Of a stretch of DNA of 64,000 bases, positions 44,745 through 57,171 are shown one piece after another. The notes under the pieces were generated by a model. It was not told where the DNA came from and made no database searches. It was given only the letters and a program-made list of their open reading frames with translations. Every line of letters starts with the position of its first letter. Positions within the stretch are counted from its first letter, which is position 1. The stretch is taken from positions 4,650,001 through 4,714,000 of the forward strand of contig JAAXNY010000001.1 in the NCBI GenBank assembly GCA_013420905.1, read 5' to 3'. This DNA comes from Collybia mongolica (lineage: Eukaryota > Basidiomycota > Agaricomycetes > Agaricales > Clitocybaceae). A program made the position numbers and the translations under genes.

Positions 44745-44875
44745 TCGTCTCAAGCTTTGCCCATGGAAGGATGGAACTCGGGGTGTTCACATCGTCTTCC
44801 ATATGTTCTGATTCAAAGCATTGGTGGAGCGTCATGCTTGGGGAACAGAGAAATACAAATAGCATAGGAGAATTA
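44745..44875 (-). pseudogene. decayed copy of SFM1 exons 1-2
   Basis: Leftward, this aligns with 43,300-43,430. SESEHMEDDVNTPSSILPWA corresponds to the intact HMEEDEDTPRSIPPWVELEY segment, and the preceding intron (CAAGCATGACGCTCCACCAA against CAAGCATGATGCTCTACCAA) and part of exon 1 are recognisable. The exon 1 coding sequence is rearranged and its donor is lost. No later exon is present, so it cannot encode the enzyme. Confidence 0.75.
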
Positions 44876-45412
44876 CATCTGGATAAAATAGACCGTTCGT
44901 AAACACACTGACCTTGATGTCCAGGCTACGCCCCCGAGTTTGATTTCGAAGCTTATTAAAAACCGACATGTAACATACACATGAATACGTAATTCTGATG
45001 TTGTAGAGAATCACATTTAAACGAACTCAGAATCAGTCACACAAAGTGGGTGAAAGACGACTCAGGTGGGGCCTACTCTACCTGAGAGTAAATAAGAGAG
45101 AAGTGTCCAGCATAAACCGAAAAACTATGGCTAAGGGCCTTGGAAGAGGTGGTAGGTATAGATACATATATATAAGGAGATTTTATCAATCGGAAAATGA
45201 GAAAGGGAATGAAGGAGCATACAGAAGTTGAGAACATGAGTGGTTTTCTTAACAGATGTATTAGCTGGTAAACTCTTAGGGAAAAGTCTGATATCTGAAG
45301 CGCACCCATTCCACTTGATCTCCAATCTGACTTGATGCATGAACACGCGAGACCTAATTGATCCGCGCATCTTCAGTCTAAACAACAAAGGGTAACTTGC
45401 ATCAAGCATTGT
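44876..45412. other. intergenic, no supported gene
   Basis: About 540 bases; a TACATATATATAAGG stretch is at about 45,163-45,178. Nothing else seen. Confidence 0.4.
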
Positions 45413-47063
45413 TTAGAAAGACATTGATAGAAATCGCACATTGGCTTTCCACTCCGCATACGCATGGGCCCGTTCCTGCTTCCGGACCTTTCTCATTACG
45501 CGTACCGCCCTCATGACGGACACCCAAAGGGAATCGGAACGATCAGACTTTATAGAGTCTAGGTTTGGAAAAATGGCTGTTAAGAAGGCCGCGACTACCA
45601 AATGATCCGAATTTAACGAGGAACGTCCAACATCAAAACACTGGAGGTGAGGACAACACAACCCAGCACCAGGCTTGAGCAGCGGAATTTCATTATATAG
45701 CGTATCCCCATTCATTGTGAGAGACAGGTATTCCAGTTGAGGCCAATTTTCGGCCATTGGCAAGAGTCCGTCGAGAGTTACTTCAGGAATAGATTCCGAA
45801 TCTTCAAAATCGAGGCTGAAGCGACGCATCTTGGGCCAAGCGGTTACTATCCTTTCAATTGACGTATTATCAAGGTCGTAATGGATCTCATGGAAATCTA
45901 ACTCGAGTTCGCGAAGATTTCGAAAAGAGAACAATGGCTCAAGGGTAACCATCGTGCATACGAGGTTTGCCTCGTTCTGGGCCTTGAAGTTCGTTTGGTG
46001 GAAAGAAATCGACGCAAGGGCAGTGGTCGCACAGTAGGTCTCCAATGCTTGGAAGAATGCATAAATCTGGGTTTCGGTCATTGGCACTTTAGCTATGTAG
46101 AGATCATGTGTCACAACTATCGACCGAAGCCTCTGTGGGACTAAGTTGCGCAGTATATCAGAACACTCTGATAGACGACCCGTACGGAAGGAAATTTCCT
46201 CGAGCTTGGGCAAAATGAGTTCATGGCTAGGCAGACACCGCAAAATGTCTTCAGATGTATTGTTGACCTTTAAGCCACGAATGATATCGGACGAGGTTAA
46301 TGTTCGAAGAGCATTGTCGGGTAGGGAATAGTTAACGATGGAAAGAATTGTGAGTCGACTAAAGCAGGCAATGACGTCGCCAAAGCTAGCCGGGAGTTTT
46401 AATGGCGTCGCGACGTCGTGTACTGGACCGACGGCTATTTTTTGAATGAATGGAGAAGTTGTTTTCAGTGAATCTATCAATTTTGGTAGCTCTGAGGCTT
46501 GCATCCGGGTATGATAAACCATCCCTAATTCAATCAGGCTCGAACCGAGGGGCTGTACCAACGATTCCCGGCCTCGATAAACCTGGAGATTCGGCAAAGG
46601 AAGCACTTGGTACTGTTCCAGTACTGCCATGATTTCCGCCGTGACCCCGAGATAAAAGCCATCTTTCTCGAAAAATCCTAAACGTCTGATTCGAGGGGTA
46701 TATGTTTTGCAACGGGCCCAGTCTGAAAGCGTTGTTGGACGCACCAGCGACTAGATGGTGTTAAATGAGATTTGAGCAACTTTGAACTATGAAAATACTC
46801 CGCACGAAGACTGGAGGCCAATTAGCACCCATACGCCATGCATCCGGCGGGAGGCATAGAACTAAAGGAATGAAGCTGGGAATCTCCCTCCAGAGAACGT
46901 CAAGAGCGGTGTCTTGAAATGGGCGGCAAGTACATGCGAGGGCAAGCATGGTTTTCGCATCATTGAAGACTGGATTACCACCACTGGACCCATCGTCTGG
47001 GATTTCAAAGACATAGTTGAAAATGGCCTCGAGGATGTCCAATACACGGAGGCAACGATGCAT
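45413..47063 (-). CDS. F-box-like/LRR-type protein, cluster copy 1
   Basis: Model, leftward: exon 47063-46806, a 55-base intron, exon 46750-45413, 531 residues. The N-terminus MHRCLRVLDILEAIFNYVF, then ALACTCRPFQDTALDVLWRE, is an F-box-like module of the type found in hundreds of agaricomycete proteins (the usual second-half motif is A-x-x-C-x-x-F-x-x-x-A-L-x-x-L-W). The long second exon has irregular Leu-rich segments (LRELELDFHEIH, LEYLSLTMNGD). It probably serves as a substrate adaptor for ubiquitin ligase. It shares exon structure and about a dozen sequence blocks with the three genes to its right. Confidence 0.75.
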
Positions 47064-47639
47064 TAAGAAGTGGCGGGAAAGCTAAGACGACGGGAAAGTG
47101 CTAAAGGAGTCGCCGACAGTTGCACCGGTATGTATGGCAACCGCTCGGGTGGCCGGGTGTGCGGGCGGAGGGAACCCATATATGTAGAACGGTCCCGTGC
47201 ACGGTGCTAGTGTGGCAAACCTCGGCAAACAGTTTTCGGGCCCGGTGTAGTAAGTACCAGTGAGTCCTCCACTGATTATATATTATATATGCTGATCCAG
47301 AAGGGAATTGGGATCTTGGTTAAAAGGGAAGATCCAGTAGTACGGTGAGCCGGAAAAACCCTAGAAATTTATTAGACGACATTGGCGTGCTGTACATATA
47401 GCATCCTTTAGCAATCTTTCAAAAGGCCTTACTCTTGACGATCATTACCATTGACTGTGATGGTCATAGATCCCAGATTCGTTTAACACCAAGGGCCTTA
47501 GCCAATAAATATTTTTATCTATTCTAATGCGTGAAGAAATATATGGCCAGCATTGAGTGCAGCAGAATAGAGGTAAGATGGGTGTCATACCTTCAGTCTG
47601 ATCCGCTCTTCCATCTTCCAATGCTCGGTCATAATTTCT
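47064..47639. other. intergenic inside the F-box cluster
   Basis: About 575 bases, with a TATATATTATATATG stretch at about 47,276-47,290. No gene seen. Confidence 0.4.
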
Positions 47640-48858
47640 GCAACACCCTATTGCTCGTACAAGCATGGCAACCTGCCCCCAATCTCCTTCGCCGCTAGGA
47701 TGACTAACTTTGACCAGAGAGGGGAAAATAGGAAATAAAAAGAGGGCGATCGAGGCAATGTTTTTGGAGGTGATTATTGTGGAATATCCGTTATCAATAC
47801 ACTGGAGGTAGTGGCAGCACGTCCCAGTTATAGGACTGGCCAGAAATGTGTCGTCGAAAAAGTTAACCTAGAATGTGAGACACAGAGCTTCCAGGTAGGG
47901 CCAGATTTTGGCTATTGGTAAGAGGGCCTCGAGGGGATAGATGAGACGATATCCCGAAATCATTCTGGAGCCAAGCGCTGGATCAGACAAGAGCACTCTG
48001 GCAGGTGAGTGGCGTGGAAGGAAATACTTTCAAGCTTTGGCAAAATGGAAGCGCGATGAGGCAGACACTGTAGAATCTCCAGCGAGATATTGCTGGACTT
48101 CCACACACAGATAATCTGAGATGAGGCAGGAATTCGAAGAGGATCATCCGGTAAGGTGAAACCAACTGTGGAAAGGACCTCAAGTTAAATGAAGCATGCA
48201 ATAATGTCTCCAATGTCATGGGGAAGTTTATAAGATGACTCGAGTCATTGCAATAGGATGGGTTTTCGCAGGGAAGGGGAGGAAATTTTGAGACAGCCAA
48301 GCAGGCCCTGAAAATCTGAAGCATCACCATCGCCCCAATAGACTAGCTCTAGCTCAAGGAGATTTGGACTGAGGGCCAGGTGATCTCCCAATGGAATTCC
48401 TGCACGATGGTAAGCCAGGAGGTTTGGTAAATGAAGGACTTCGTGGTGTTCCGGTGCCGTAAGTACACCTGTCGTGAGTCCCACGTTATATTCCCGCTCG
48501 AACCCCATCCGCTCGCCTCCAAAACGCTTGATGTGAAGGGTGTATGCTTTGCTGCGGGCCCACGTTCAAATGACTACATGGCGCTGGTGGGCAAGTCAAG
48601 ATAGTACGATTATCTCACCAAAAGGAAATCGCCGGAAGGAATAGTGTGCGGTCCCCACGCATCTCGTGGTAGGCACTGGATCAATGGGAAGGGGCTACGG
48701 ATTACTTTCCAGATAATGTTGCGTGTTGTGTCCTGAAATGTGCAGCAGGTGCATGCAAGAGCAACGATAGTATGTGTCCCTGATCCCGAGTCCGAACCTT
48801 CGGGGACAATTTTGAACAAGATCCCAAGGATATCCAATACGCGGAGGCAACGGTGCAT
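47640..48858 (-). pseudogene. F-box-like gene, cluster copy 2, decayed
   Basis: The start MHRCLRVLDILGILFKIVPE and VALACTCCTFQDT are intact in the first exon, but a stop follows soon after. The second-exon region reads AYTLHIKRFGGERMGFERE and LSPNLLELELVYWGDGDAS, then loses its frame near 48,245. Downstream blocks equivalent to the C-terminal half of copy 1 are shortened and rearranged; AMLVRAIGCCRNYDRALEDG near 47,660 may be the tail. About 400 bases of the second exon seem to be missing. Confidence 0.65.
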
Positions 48859-49134
48859 CGTCGCTGAAGAAAAATCAACGAAAGGATGCGCAAATATAGC
48901 AAACCTCAACAAACACGAGCGTGTTCTTTGAGCTCGTTCCGGTGGCGCCCAACTAGAGAACTGCTGTCGCACATTAGGGATCCTATGCCAGTGGGCAAAC
49001 CGAAAGTTCTTACGGGATCATCATCAAGGATGAACTATATCCACATCTCTCATACCATAATCGAAGACACCAAATACTTGGAACGGGTCCGTGACCACCC
49101 AGGCCGTGACTTTATGTTATATATTATTGTCTGG

Positions 49135-50382
49135 GTATGGGGCGAGTAGAGAGCGCATGTTTGCGCAAGTGAGATCTCCCGGCTTCGTTCACTTTAGATA
49201 AAGGAGGTACCAGGAAATGAAACACAACCATTCGCCTTTGAGTACCACGAAAGTCAGGATAGGCAAGAAATACCGCACCTTTGGCCCCTCTGTTCTGCCC
49301 ACGCCCGTTCCTGCTTACAGCCCTTCCCATTGCAATAAGATTTTCAGAAATCTCGTCCCGTAGATCAGAATCAAAGCAGCTGTGTATGACAGCCAATTTC
49401 AGGAAGATTTTCGTCAAGAATGCGGCGATTACGTGCGAACTTTCCGTTACAACTTCTACGTCGATGATCGCGAGTAACACGGGGACATGCGACCTACCGG
49501 GTACAAAGGTTCATATAATCACTGGTGAAGTGGGAATCTTATGAGTTGAGATACACGAGGTCCATCGTCAGGTGAATATCGCGAGAAGTCTTCTGAGGCG
49601 TTGCCGAACTTCAACACGTTTATTATGGAAGAAGGGGCCTCGGTTCGAATGGTATTGCCTGGCAAGCTTATATCGAGGATGGACAAGGTTCCAAGTCGAT
49701 TGAAACCTACGACTATGTTTCCAAGACGTTCGGGAGCTCAAGCTACAGTTCATGACCCTGTTAGGGCCGTTCTTTGGAAGAATGGACAAACTGTTTTGAG
49801 AGAATTGGTCAATCCTGTGCAGTGCGAGGCATCGTCATCGCTATGGAAAACCATTTTGAGTGCAAGCAGGCTTGGTCCAAAGATCAATGAGCCTGTGAGC
49901 GGGGATGCCTTGCCGCGATAAAGCTGGAGTTTCGACCAGGGAAGCACAGCGTGTCGGTTCAGTGATTCCAATCACATTCGCTGCAACCTTGGACCTAGCC
50001 TTCCGCCCGAAGTCCACACGCCAGATCCGAGAGGTATACACCTTGCAACGGGCCCGGTCGGAAAGAATTGTTGTGCCTGTGAGGGACTACAGGTGGATAG
50101 CGACACTATGGGTGTAAATGGTACAAAGTTACAGGGGAATGGATTCTCTCATCAAATACTTGCTGGTGGAATGCTCCCATGCATGAAACACATAAAAGTT
50201 TGATCAGCAGAGCGAAACTGGAAATCGTCCTCCACAGGTTATCGAGCGCTGTATCTGACAATGGACGGCAAGTACAATGTACATGCGGGAGCAACCGTGT
50301 TTTTTTGGCCTTGATTTTGATTCCTCAAAACATTAATGAACACAGTCCCAAGGACATCCAATATGGAGAGGCAAAGATGCTT
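49135..50382 (-). pseudogene. F-box-like gene, cluster copy 3, start codon lost
   Basis: The start corresponds to KHLCLSILDVLGTVF, with AAG replacing the ATG of the other copies. CRPLSDTALDNLWRTISSFA follows in another frame. Later pieces include CTSLVETPALSRQGIPAHR-like sequence and an end with IAMGRAVSRNGRGQNRG. Frameshifts separate all of them. Confidence 0.65.
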
Positions 50383-50778
50383 CGTTGTCGAAGGTTATTA
50401 GCAATGGTTGTCCTAGCCGCGTCCAATTTCTAAAAATTAGCATTTCAATTGAGTCGTTTGCAAACGTAGACAAACAAACATAGAGGAAGAGAACATCAGA
50501 TATCATGCCCATCAAGTGCCCTAAAGCTAACAGTACTCAGGGACCACAGCATCGCTACGGGACGTCATTTGCATGCAGCATAGTTGCTCAATTTTTTTTT
50601 TCAAATATGCAACGGGCGCTTCCTCGCCGTGTTTATACATTTTAAGAAGGCTTCCCCATAAATTCATGGCGTTCGATCTGTCATACTGGTCCATATAAGA
50701 TACTGTAGCTGTCTAGACCTACCTATAACACACAGATCAGTGCTCGGGCACTATACTTCGAAACGATATACATACCCA

Positions 50779-52385
50779 CTAGTTTTCTTCCTTCCACGCT
50801 CGCTCCTGCTTTCTTACTTCCGCAAACACGGGTAAAAGAAGTTCAACCTCGTGCCACTCCTCCATGAACTCAGTCACTAAGATACTGCGAAGGTTGGGGA
50901 AAAGGTCCGTCAAGAAGGCAGCGACTGCTGCGGGTTGAGTATCTACCACCGAGGTCGCGACTCCCATAAGTGCTAGGCGGGAACACGTGTATCCACCGCC
51001 AGGCCTGCGGCCGTTGGCTTGACTAGTGACGGGATCGATGCACAGGGAAAGGGATTCCAGCCTGGGCCAAGACTTTGCCACTGGAACGAGGCCGTCGAGA
51101 GTGACCTTCGATACCTCGCCCCAGCCAACGTTGGAGCCGAGATGGAATTGTCTCATGAGTGGCCACGCAGTCGTCATAGTTTCCATGGAGGCGTTGTCAA
51201 AATCGTACGGGCACTCGAAGCTAAGGTCGAGATCTTCGAGATTCCTGAACGGCAGCAGCGGTTTTATCACAGCGGGGGTTATGGTAAAATCAACGGATTG
51301 CCATATGTTATTGCCTGGGATACTCCTCATGTTGGAGTCCTGGCGGATGTGGACGGATGTGAGCATGGTATGAGAGCATCGCTTTTCCAAGGTTGCGAAG
51401 AACTCCTGGATATCGGCGGCAGCAGGCATATGCTGATTTGTGTGCCCCACAACGATTGATTTCATAAAACCCATCCCAATACGGCCGAACAAAACACTAC
51501 ATGTTTGCATGGTGAAAGCGCGGATAGTGATGTGTTTTAACTGTGTAAATAAAGGTTCATCGGGGGGCAGTGCCTGCAAGAGATCCTCGACAGTGTTGTT
51601 AATGTGTAGAATGTGCAGTGTGGATGATTCCGCAAGGATACGAAGTGCCTCATCAGGTAGGGTGAACATGTCGCATGAAAGCCGTTCGAGATGATGAAGA
51701 CCTCCCACGAGCTTTGGGAAGATGGAGGATAGGTCAGGAAGGGGGCCACGTGCCGCAGTCACCTGCAAATTGCGAAGGGAGGGGCAGATTGTCCGGAGGG
51801 AGCCCAGCAGGGTTGGGACAAGGTAATGAGGGTCTTTGGGGAGGGCTATGTCAAGTTCGACTAGGCTTGGTCCTAGGAAAAGACCAAGGAGATGCAAACT
51901 TCCTTTATCCCAGAAAAGCTTCTGTAGATTGGGGAAAGAGAGCACCCGGTTGACGGACATGATCTCTAATACGCTCAAATCAACATGGAGCACTCTCGCA
52001 ACCTTTTCATCCGGATGTGTAGGATATCCCAGTCTGCGGATGCGGGAAACGTAAAGCTTTGAACGAGCCCAATCCATATCTGTTGTCGCGCGCTTAAGAC
52101 TCTGTAATACATTCAATTTAAGACGTTCAACGCTAAAAAACCCTTTGACCTCACCAAAACCCGCTTCCGGTTCTCAGCTTTTATCTCCCATGCATCCTCG
52201 GGCAAACACATGATAAGGGGAGCCAGAGTGGGCATCGTCCGCCAGAGAACCTCAAGTGCTGGGTCCTTGAATGTGCGACAGGTGATCGCTAAGGTGGCGA
52301 CATTCTTCAAGCCATCGCCCGAGTCTTCATAAATGAATTGAAAGATACCCCTGATGATGTCCAAAACGCATAAGCAGTGGTGCAT
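50779..52385 (-). CDS. F-box-like/LRR-type protein, cluster copy 4
   Basis: Model, leftward: exon 52385-52155, a 53-base intron, exon 52101-50779, 517 residues. The N-terminus is MHHCLCVLDIIRGIFQFIYE with TLAITCRTFKDPALEVLWRT, an F-box-like module. The second exon contains DWARSKLYVSRIRRLG, equivalent to DWARCKTYTPRIRRLG in copy 1, and later Leu-rich blocks (LEDLDLSFECPYDFDNASME, LESLSLCIDP). It is probably a ubiquitin-ligase adaptor of unknown target. Intact, with the same two-exon structure as copy 1. Confidence 0.75.
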
Positions 52386-52964
52386 CGCGCGAACTTTTCA
52401 ATCTATGCATGGATGCAGGAGTTAGTAGAAGGTACAGAGCAAATAGGGTCGGGGACCCACGATGGCTGGGAGAACCAAGAGAAGAATTAGAACGTCTTCG
52501 CAATTTGTTCTAAATTTGGAGTTGGATCAGAAGTTACCAGTTACTCTCCGTGCATAATTGTTTTAAGGTAAATTTTGAGGGGTACAATAGTGATTTTGGC
52601 CACACAATACATAGCCCAAAGAGTAAAAGGCAGAAGGTATGGAGGCCTCGATGGGCTGATTCAAAATGTACACTGTTGGTCAAGTTTCGAGGTTTCTCAC
52701 CAGCTCCGAATTTTTAATAAGTCTAGTTATTTATTATGTAAGTAATAATAATTTGTTATATTATCATTGCCTTAGTATATTTCATGATGCGGGGAGCTTT
52801 AGGTGTTTGGTATGTATCCAAATACGGAAGTGACTCGAATGTTACTCTTCAAACAGAGTAGGATACACAAAATAATATGTTATGTCGGGGGGTACATAGG
52901 AACACAGACAGAGTATCACAAAGTTAATATATTAGTAGTTAAGCTGATTTTTAAAAATCTCCAT
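52386..52964. other. intergenic, A/T-rich
   Basis: About 580 bases. The left part should hold the promoter of the leftward F-box gene, the right part the 3' flank of the lyase gene. No gene seen. Confidence 0.4.
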
Positions 52965-54877
52965 CTACAAAGTCACGATGCCAGCAGCGACGGCGGACAC
53001 GACACCCAGCCAGCTCCAAGAAAGGGCCAGCGCCGAGTTTTCGCCGACGCCCGTAGCCTTGGCATTCCTGCCAGTGCCAGTTGTACTCGGCTTGGCAGAG
53101 AGCGCCGCACTCTCCTCCTCGCCTCCAGCCAGGGGTTGGTTCCACAAGAAATAGGCTTCGACGGCGTACGCCGCACCCTTCTTGAGGAACGCGGCGTACT
53201 TGCCCTCGGGGTCACCGTAGATCGCGGCCACAGCGGCGATGCTGGGGTAGAGCTCGGTGGTATATGAGGTTTCGTCGCTGGCCGAGGCGGGGATGGTCAT
53301 GGCGAAATCGAGGGCGCTTTTGATGGTTGCGCCCTCGGTGGTGGTCTTGTTCCAGACGTTAGTGTCCCCGGCGTACTCGGCGAGGCGGGCGTTAGTCTTT
53401 GAAGTGAAATTTAGTGCAATGTTGAGTTGACACTGGGAAGACGTACAATCATAGCAGCGAGGTTGTAAGCGCGATAGTGGTATGGGCGGGTTCTCAAGGC
53501 TTCGAGCGGCTGTGTCCATGATTCATTAGATCAGGTCAGGAACTACTGAACTAAGGGTCATACTTGTTCGCCGTTGCCTTTAATTTGGAACGGGTATTGA
53601 CTTGTAAAATAGGTATTGGTTACGTTGAGAGCGCCAGCGTTGTCGTTGACCAAAACCTTGAGGGCTGCAAGCTGGTTGTAGTAGAATGTTCCGTGGTTAC
53701 TATTTATCGCGGCTGAGAACCCCGAACAAGCCAGCAAAGATAACAAGAACGTACTTATCTGCGTGACCCTCCTCCAACGCAATCTGGGCAGTCTCAAGCC
53801 ATGTGATGAACTCCCTTGACCACGCATTCATTTGGTTGTCCAGGTCATTGGTCCAATCGGTGTTCCCGCCCTTGCGAAGAATGATTATGCCAGATGCGAT
53901 CTTCGCCATACCTTTCAAGTCGCTATTGAGGGTAAGTTTTATTCCTGCAGGAACGTTCAGTTGGGTAGCGCTTACAGGATACCGGTATGGCTTCCTGTCT
54001 GTCCTGTGGGTCCGCGTTGCATTTGGGCGTAGTTCAAGTTGGGGTTCATTCGCGTATCTTCGTCGAGGAACCAGGCTTTGATAAATGAGACTAAGGAGAA
54101 GGAAAAAAGGGGCCATGTTAGCGTCACTTTTATTTGCACATTTTCGACACGGAGTGAATGAAAAACTCGGAGAAGAATGATCCAAGAACCGATTATGGGT
54201 TTGGTAATATAAGGAGACTGAACGCACCTGCAGTTTTGGAGTATGAAGAAGATGCAGATCCCTCGAAGGAATGGGCGATCGCGTTGTAAAGCACCGCGTC
54301 CGAGAGTGACTGAAAATTGCCAACATCGTTGATGAGACGGCCATCTGGGTTGAATTTACCGTCGCGAGAGACGTAATTGCACTCTTTCCAAACTATACAA
54401 GCACCATCATTAGCTTCATCGATAATCAACCCCTATAAAAACATTTAGGGGCGCACCTTGTTCAGGTGCCAACTCCGTTGTGTTTCCAACGCCAGAGCAA
54501 TCGGGCCACCAGCTTAAAACCAAATAAGCAATGTATCTACGAATAGGGCGTGTTTTTTTCTTACTATGGGGCCCAACTCATATAATCATGCTTGTCACCA
54601 TTAGGTGGGGCAACGGCCTTGGACATGACAGCTGTTTTGTGCCCTTCAGAATAACACTAAACAGAGCCGAAAAAAAGTACAAACTCCAAGGGCCTTGTCC
54701 AGCCAATTCTCCAGCCCAACTTCTAATAGTGGCCTGGGCAGCAAGAGTGTTGTTTCCAAATTTTCCAGCAAGAATAAAATCAGGGTCCACGAAATCGTTG
54801 GCGTAGCTCGTGAGTGCGGAAACAGCATGGCTACCGAGAAGAAGAGAAACAGAAACAGAAAAGAGTGACGATCGCAT
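52965..54877 (-). CDS. secreted, GPI-type alginate-lyase-fold (PF05426) protein
   Basis: Model, leftward: exons 54877-54685, 54631-54565, 54512-54457, 54392-54228, 54090-53976, 53922-53755, 53699-53564, 53509-53447 and 53396-52965, phases consistent, 464 residues. A signal peptide (MRSSLFSVSVSLLLGSHAVS) is followed by an (alpha/alpha)-barrel lyase domain: DKHDYMSWAPYWWPDCSGVG, KECNYVSRDGKFNPDGRLIN, FLDEDTRMNPNLNYAQMQRG, NNHGTFYYNQLAAL and RTRPYHYRAYNLAAMI. The N-N-H-G-T and Y-Y motifs match the catalytic region of polysaccharide lyases of this fold. The C-terminus is Ser/Gly/Thr-rich and ends in a hydrophobic tail (LALSWSWLGVVSAVAAGIVT), as in GPI-anchored proteins. The substrate is probably a uronic-acid polymer such as glucuronan or alginate, but this is inferred from the fold only. 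Confidence 0.82.
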
Positions 54878-55735
54878 TGTGGCCCGGATCTGGCAGAGCG
54901 GTAGCCTGTAGGTGGCTGAGGTTGGCGGTAGTGGGGGGGGCGGGGGGGGTTGACAATGAGCACGGAGAGGTTCAACAAATGTCCAAGATCGTTCAGGGTT
55001 TATGCACGGGATTCAAAGGCCGTGTCTTGGCTTCGGGGTTCATCCCCCCTTTTGGTTGCCCAGGCGCTAAGCATTCCGTCGTGCACGCTGCACGGTCCGC
55101 GCGTGGCGTTGAACTGCGAAATAAAGACCCGAATTATTCTGACAAAGCCGGGCTTTAGTGCCGGATCGTGTGGGAATGGGGATAGCGTGCCTTGACGCAG
55201 GTCAAGTGCTCCCAGGTATTTTCGCTCTTCACAATCCATGCAACATCGAGGAATATTGGATGTTCGATGCATGCATGGAGGTTTGAAAATAGAAAGTTTC
55301 GGAAGTTGATCAGGGTTTGAAAAATCGAAGCACCGACGGAGCCCCACGTTAACATAGTAGACATAAACGATCAATTCTGCTCCACTCACTCCAAAAATAG
55401 TCGTTAGGCGTTGTTGTCATAGCAACAGCACTTTCGATCACTTTTTAAACTCGCTTATTACCTTTTAGACCGCGTTCCCTTTTATACAACGCGTATTCTA
55501 TGCAAACAACGAATCGACGACAACTACCAAGTACCAAGTATCAAGCATCGATCAATGTGAATGGGCAAATGGGCTGCCACATGTTTCTGAACTTGGACCG
55601 TTTGGCCACCCATTGTTCTCTCCAACCAACTCAAGCAGTGGCCTTTACAACGAGAATGTGGACATTGTCCATCATTCGCTATATAGCACTGGGCTTTGAG
55701 ATATACATCAAATACACCAGTGTACTACACCCACC
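54878..55735. other. divergent intergenic region
   Basis: About 860 bases between the leftward lyase and the rightward Clp1-like gene, so both promoters lie here. A G-rich run (GGGGGGGGCGGGGGGGG) occurs near 54,934-54,950. A TATATAG element is at about 55,680. No gene seen. Confidence 0.4.
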
Positions 55736-57019
55736 ATGCCAGCGTACAGCTCGTCCCTCCCTACTCTGACTCTCGTCCCAAACGACCCAGATCAGCCACG
55801 CAGGGAGCGCCCCATCGATCGCGCGATCCTACTGGACATCGCGCCTGACCGCGAAACTTTAATCCTCAGTGACAAAAGCACAGGGGAGCTAAGACAGACG
55901 CTCAAAATCCGTCTTGCGGCTACCAATGCCGGGTGAGTGTCACTCATAAAAATATATCATTCTGTGGCATAACTCACGCGATTTGGCAGACACTGGCTCT
56001 ACCGCAATCGCAGGAGCACCGACACCGACGTCCAGGATCCCACATCCCGGATGTCCACATTCATACACAAAGACACCTCCGACACTCTGAGAGAAAACGC
56101 TGGGCAGAACCTGCACGTCGTCCGCCGTGGGGTTCTATCAGTATCGTCCGTCTCTCCTCTATGTCTTCCAATGACCAGCATCGAAAACCGACTAGCCTCA
56201 GCAGAAGGCGGACTCTCGCTCGACATCTGGTCGTCCATGACCCTCAGCACAGCCGACAAGCTTATCTCTCCGCGCCCACTCGGACCCACACATATTCTCA
56301 TTGCATACAACACGCCACCCAAACCCATCTCCAGTCCACCAGCGGGAACGGGAACCAAGGCACTGCACAGGAAGAAAAGTGTCACCCTCATATTCCCCAA
56401 AGTCCTCGAACTCCCAATTAACGATCTCCTCTTCGCGCTCAACGTGCCCAACCTCTCGCCTTCCATTCCAGCCCTTCCGCGTCGCCTGTACAAAGAGCTC
56501 CCCCGCATGCTCGTTCCCGTCCCCCACCTCGAGACGTTCCCCGAGCTCGTGGTTTACCTCCACACCAAGAACCAAGCCGAGCTGTTCCGCAAGTTGATCC
56601 CAGAATGGGTGCGCGACATCATGCATCCCTTACCCGCGGCAGGCTCTGCACCCAGCGTCGGCGAATCGAGAAATGTGACATGCCGTGCGGGGCGGTTCTT
56701 TGGCATGCTCGTCTCGGGCTCAGCTTCCGGTTCGAGCCTTGATCAGGGTTACTCTTCTTCAACCTCTTCAGAGACGGAACGGAGCATTGACTTTATCGCA
56801 CGGGAAGTGGCAGAAGCAGCGTGTCCTTTTCCGTTACCTGGGAACAGTGCCGACCCCCTTTTACAAGCTGCATCACGCCTGAATGCTCTACGAGACGACC
56901 TTGACCACATTGGGTATTTTGGCAAGGACATATGGAATGAGCTGGAAACCTCTCGCGAGATCCTAGTTAGGGCGGTCTCGTGGAAGGCAAAGGTTGAGGA
57001 ATATATCGACTTAGAGTAG
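55736..57019 (+). CDS. Clp1-like protein (clamp-cell development family)
   Basis: Model: exons 55736-55932 and 55990-57019, 408 residues. The pattern PTHILIAYNT, then RKKSVTLIFP, NDLLFALNVPNLSPSIP, LVPVPHLETFPELVVYLHTK and ELFRKLIPEW follows the block order of basidiomycete Clp1-like proteins, as I remember it: P-T-H-x-L, R-x-x-V-T-L, a Leu/Ala helix, then L-P-x-P-x-T-F-P-x-L-x-x-Y-L-x-T-K. Clp1 of Coprinopsis is needed for A-mating-type-controlled clamp formation and is induced after mating. Many agarics have several Clp1-like paralogues of unknown role, so orthology is not claimed. The protein has no signal peptide or membrane helix. Confidence 0.5.
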
Positions 57020-57171
57020 ATTGATAGGTAGACTGCGAATACTATTATTTTCTGTTTCTATTATCTAATTCTATTGAATTCTAATGGTTCCACGTAGACC
57101 AAACCAGATCAGATATCCGTACGATTAAACAAAGTCCGCGCATTCCAGGTATCACGAGGTAATCAAGTAAA

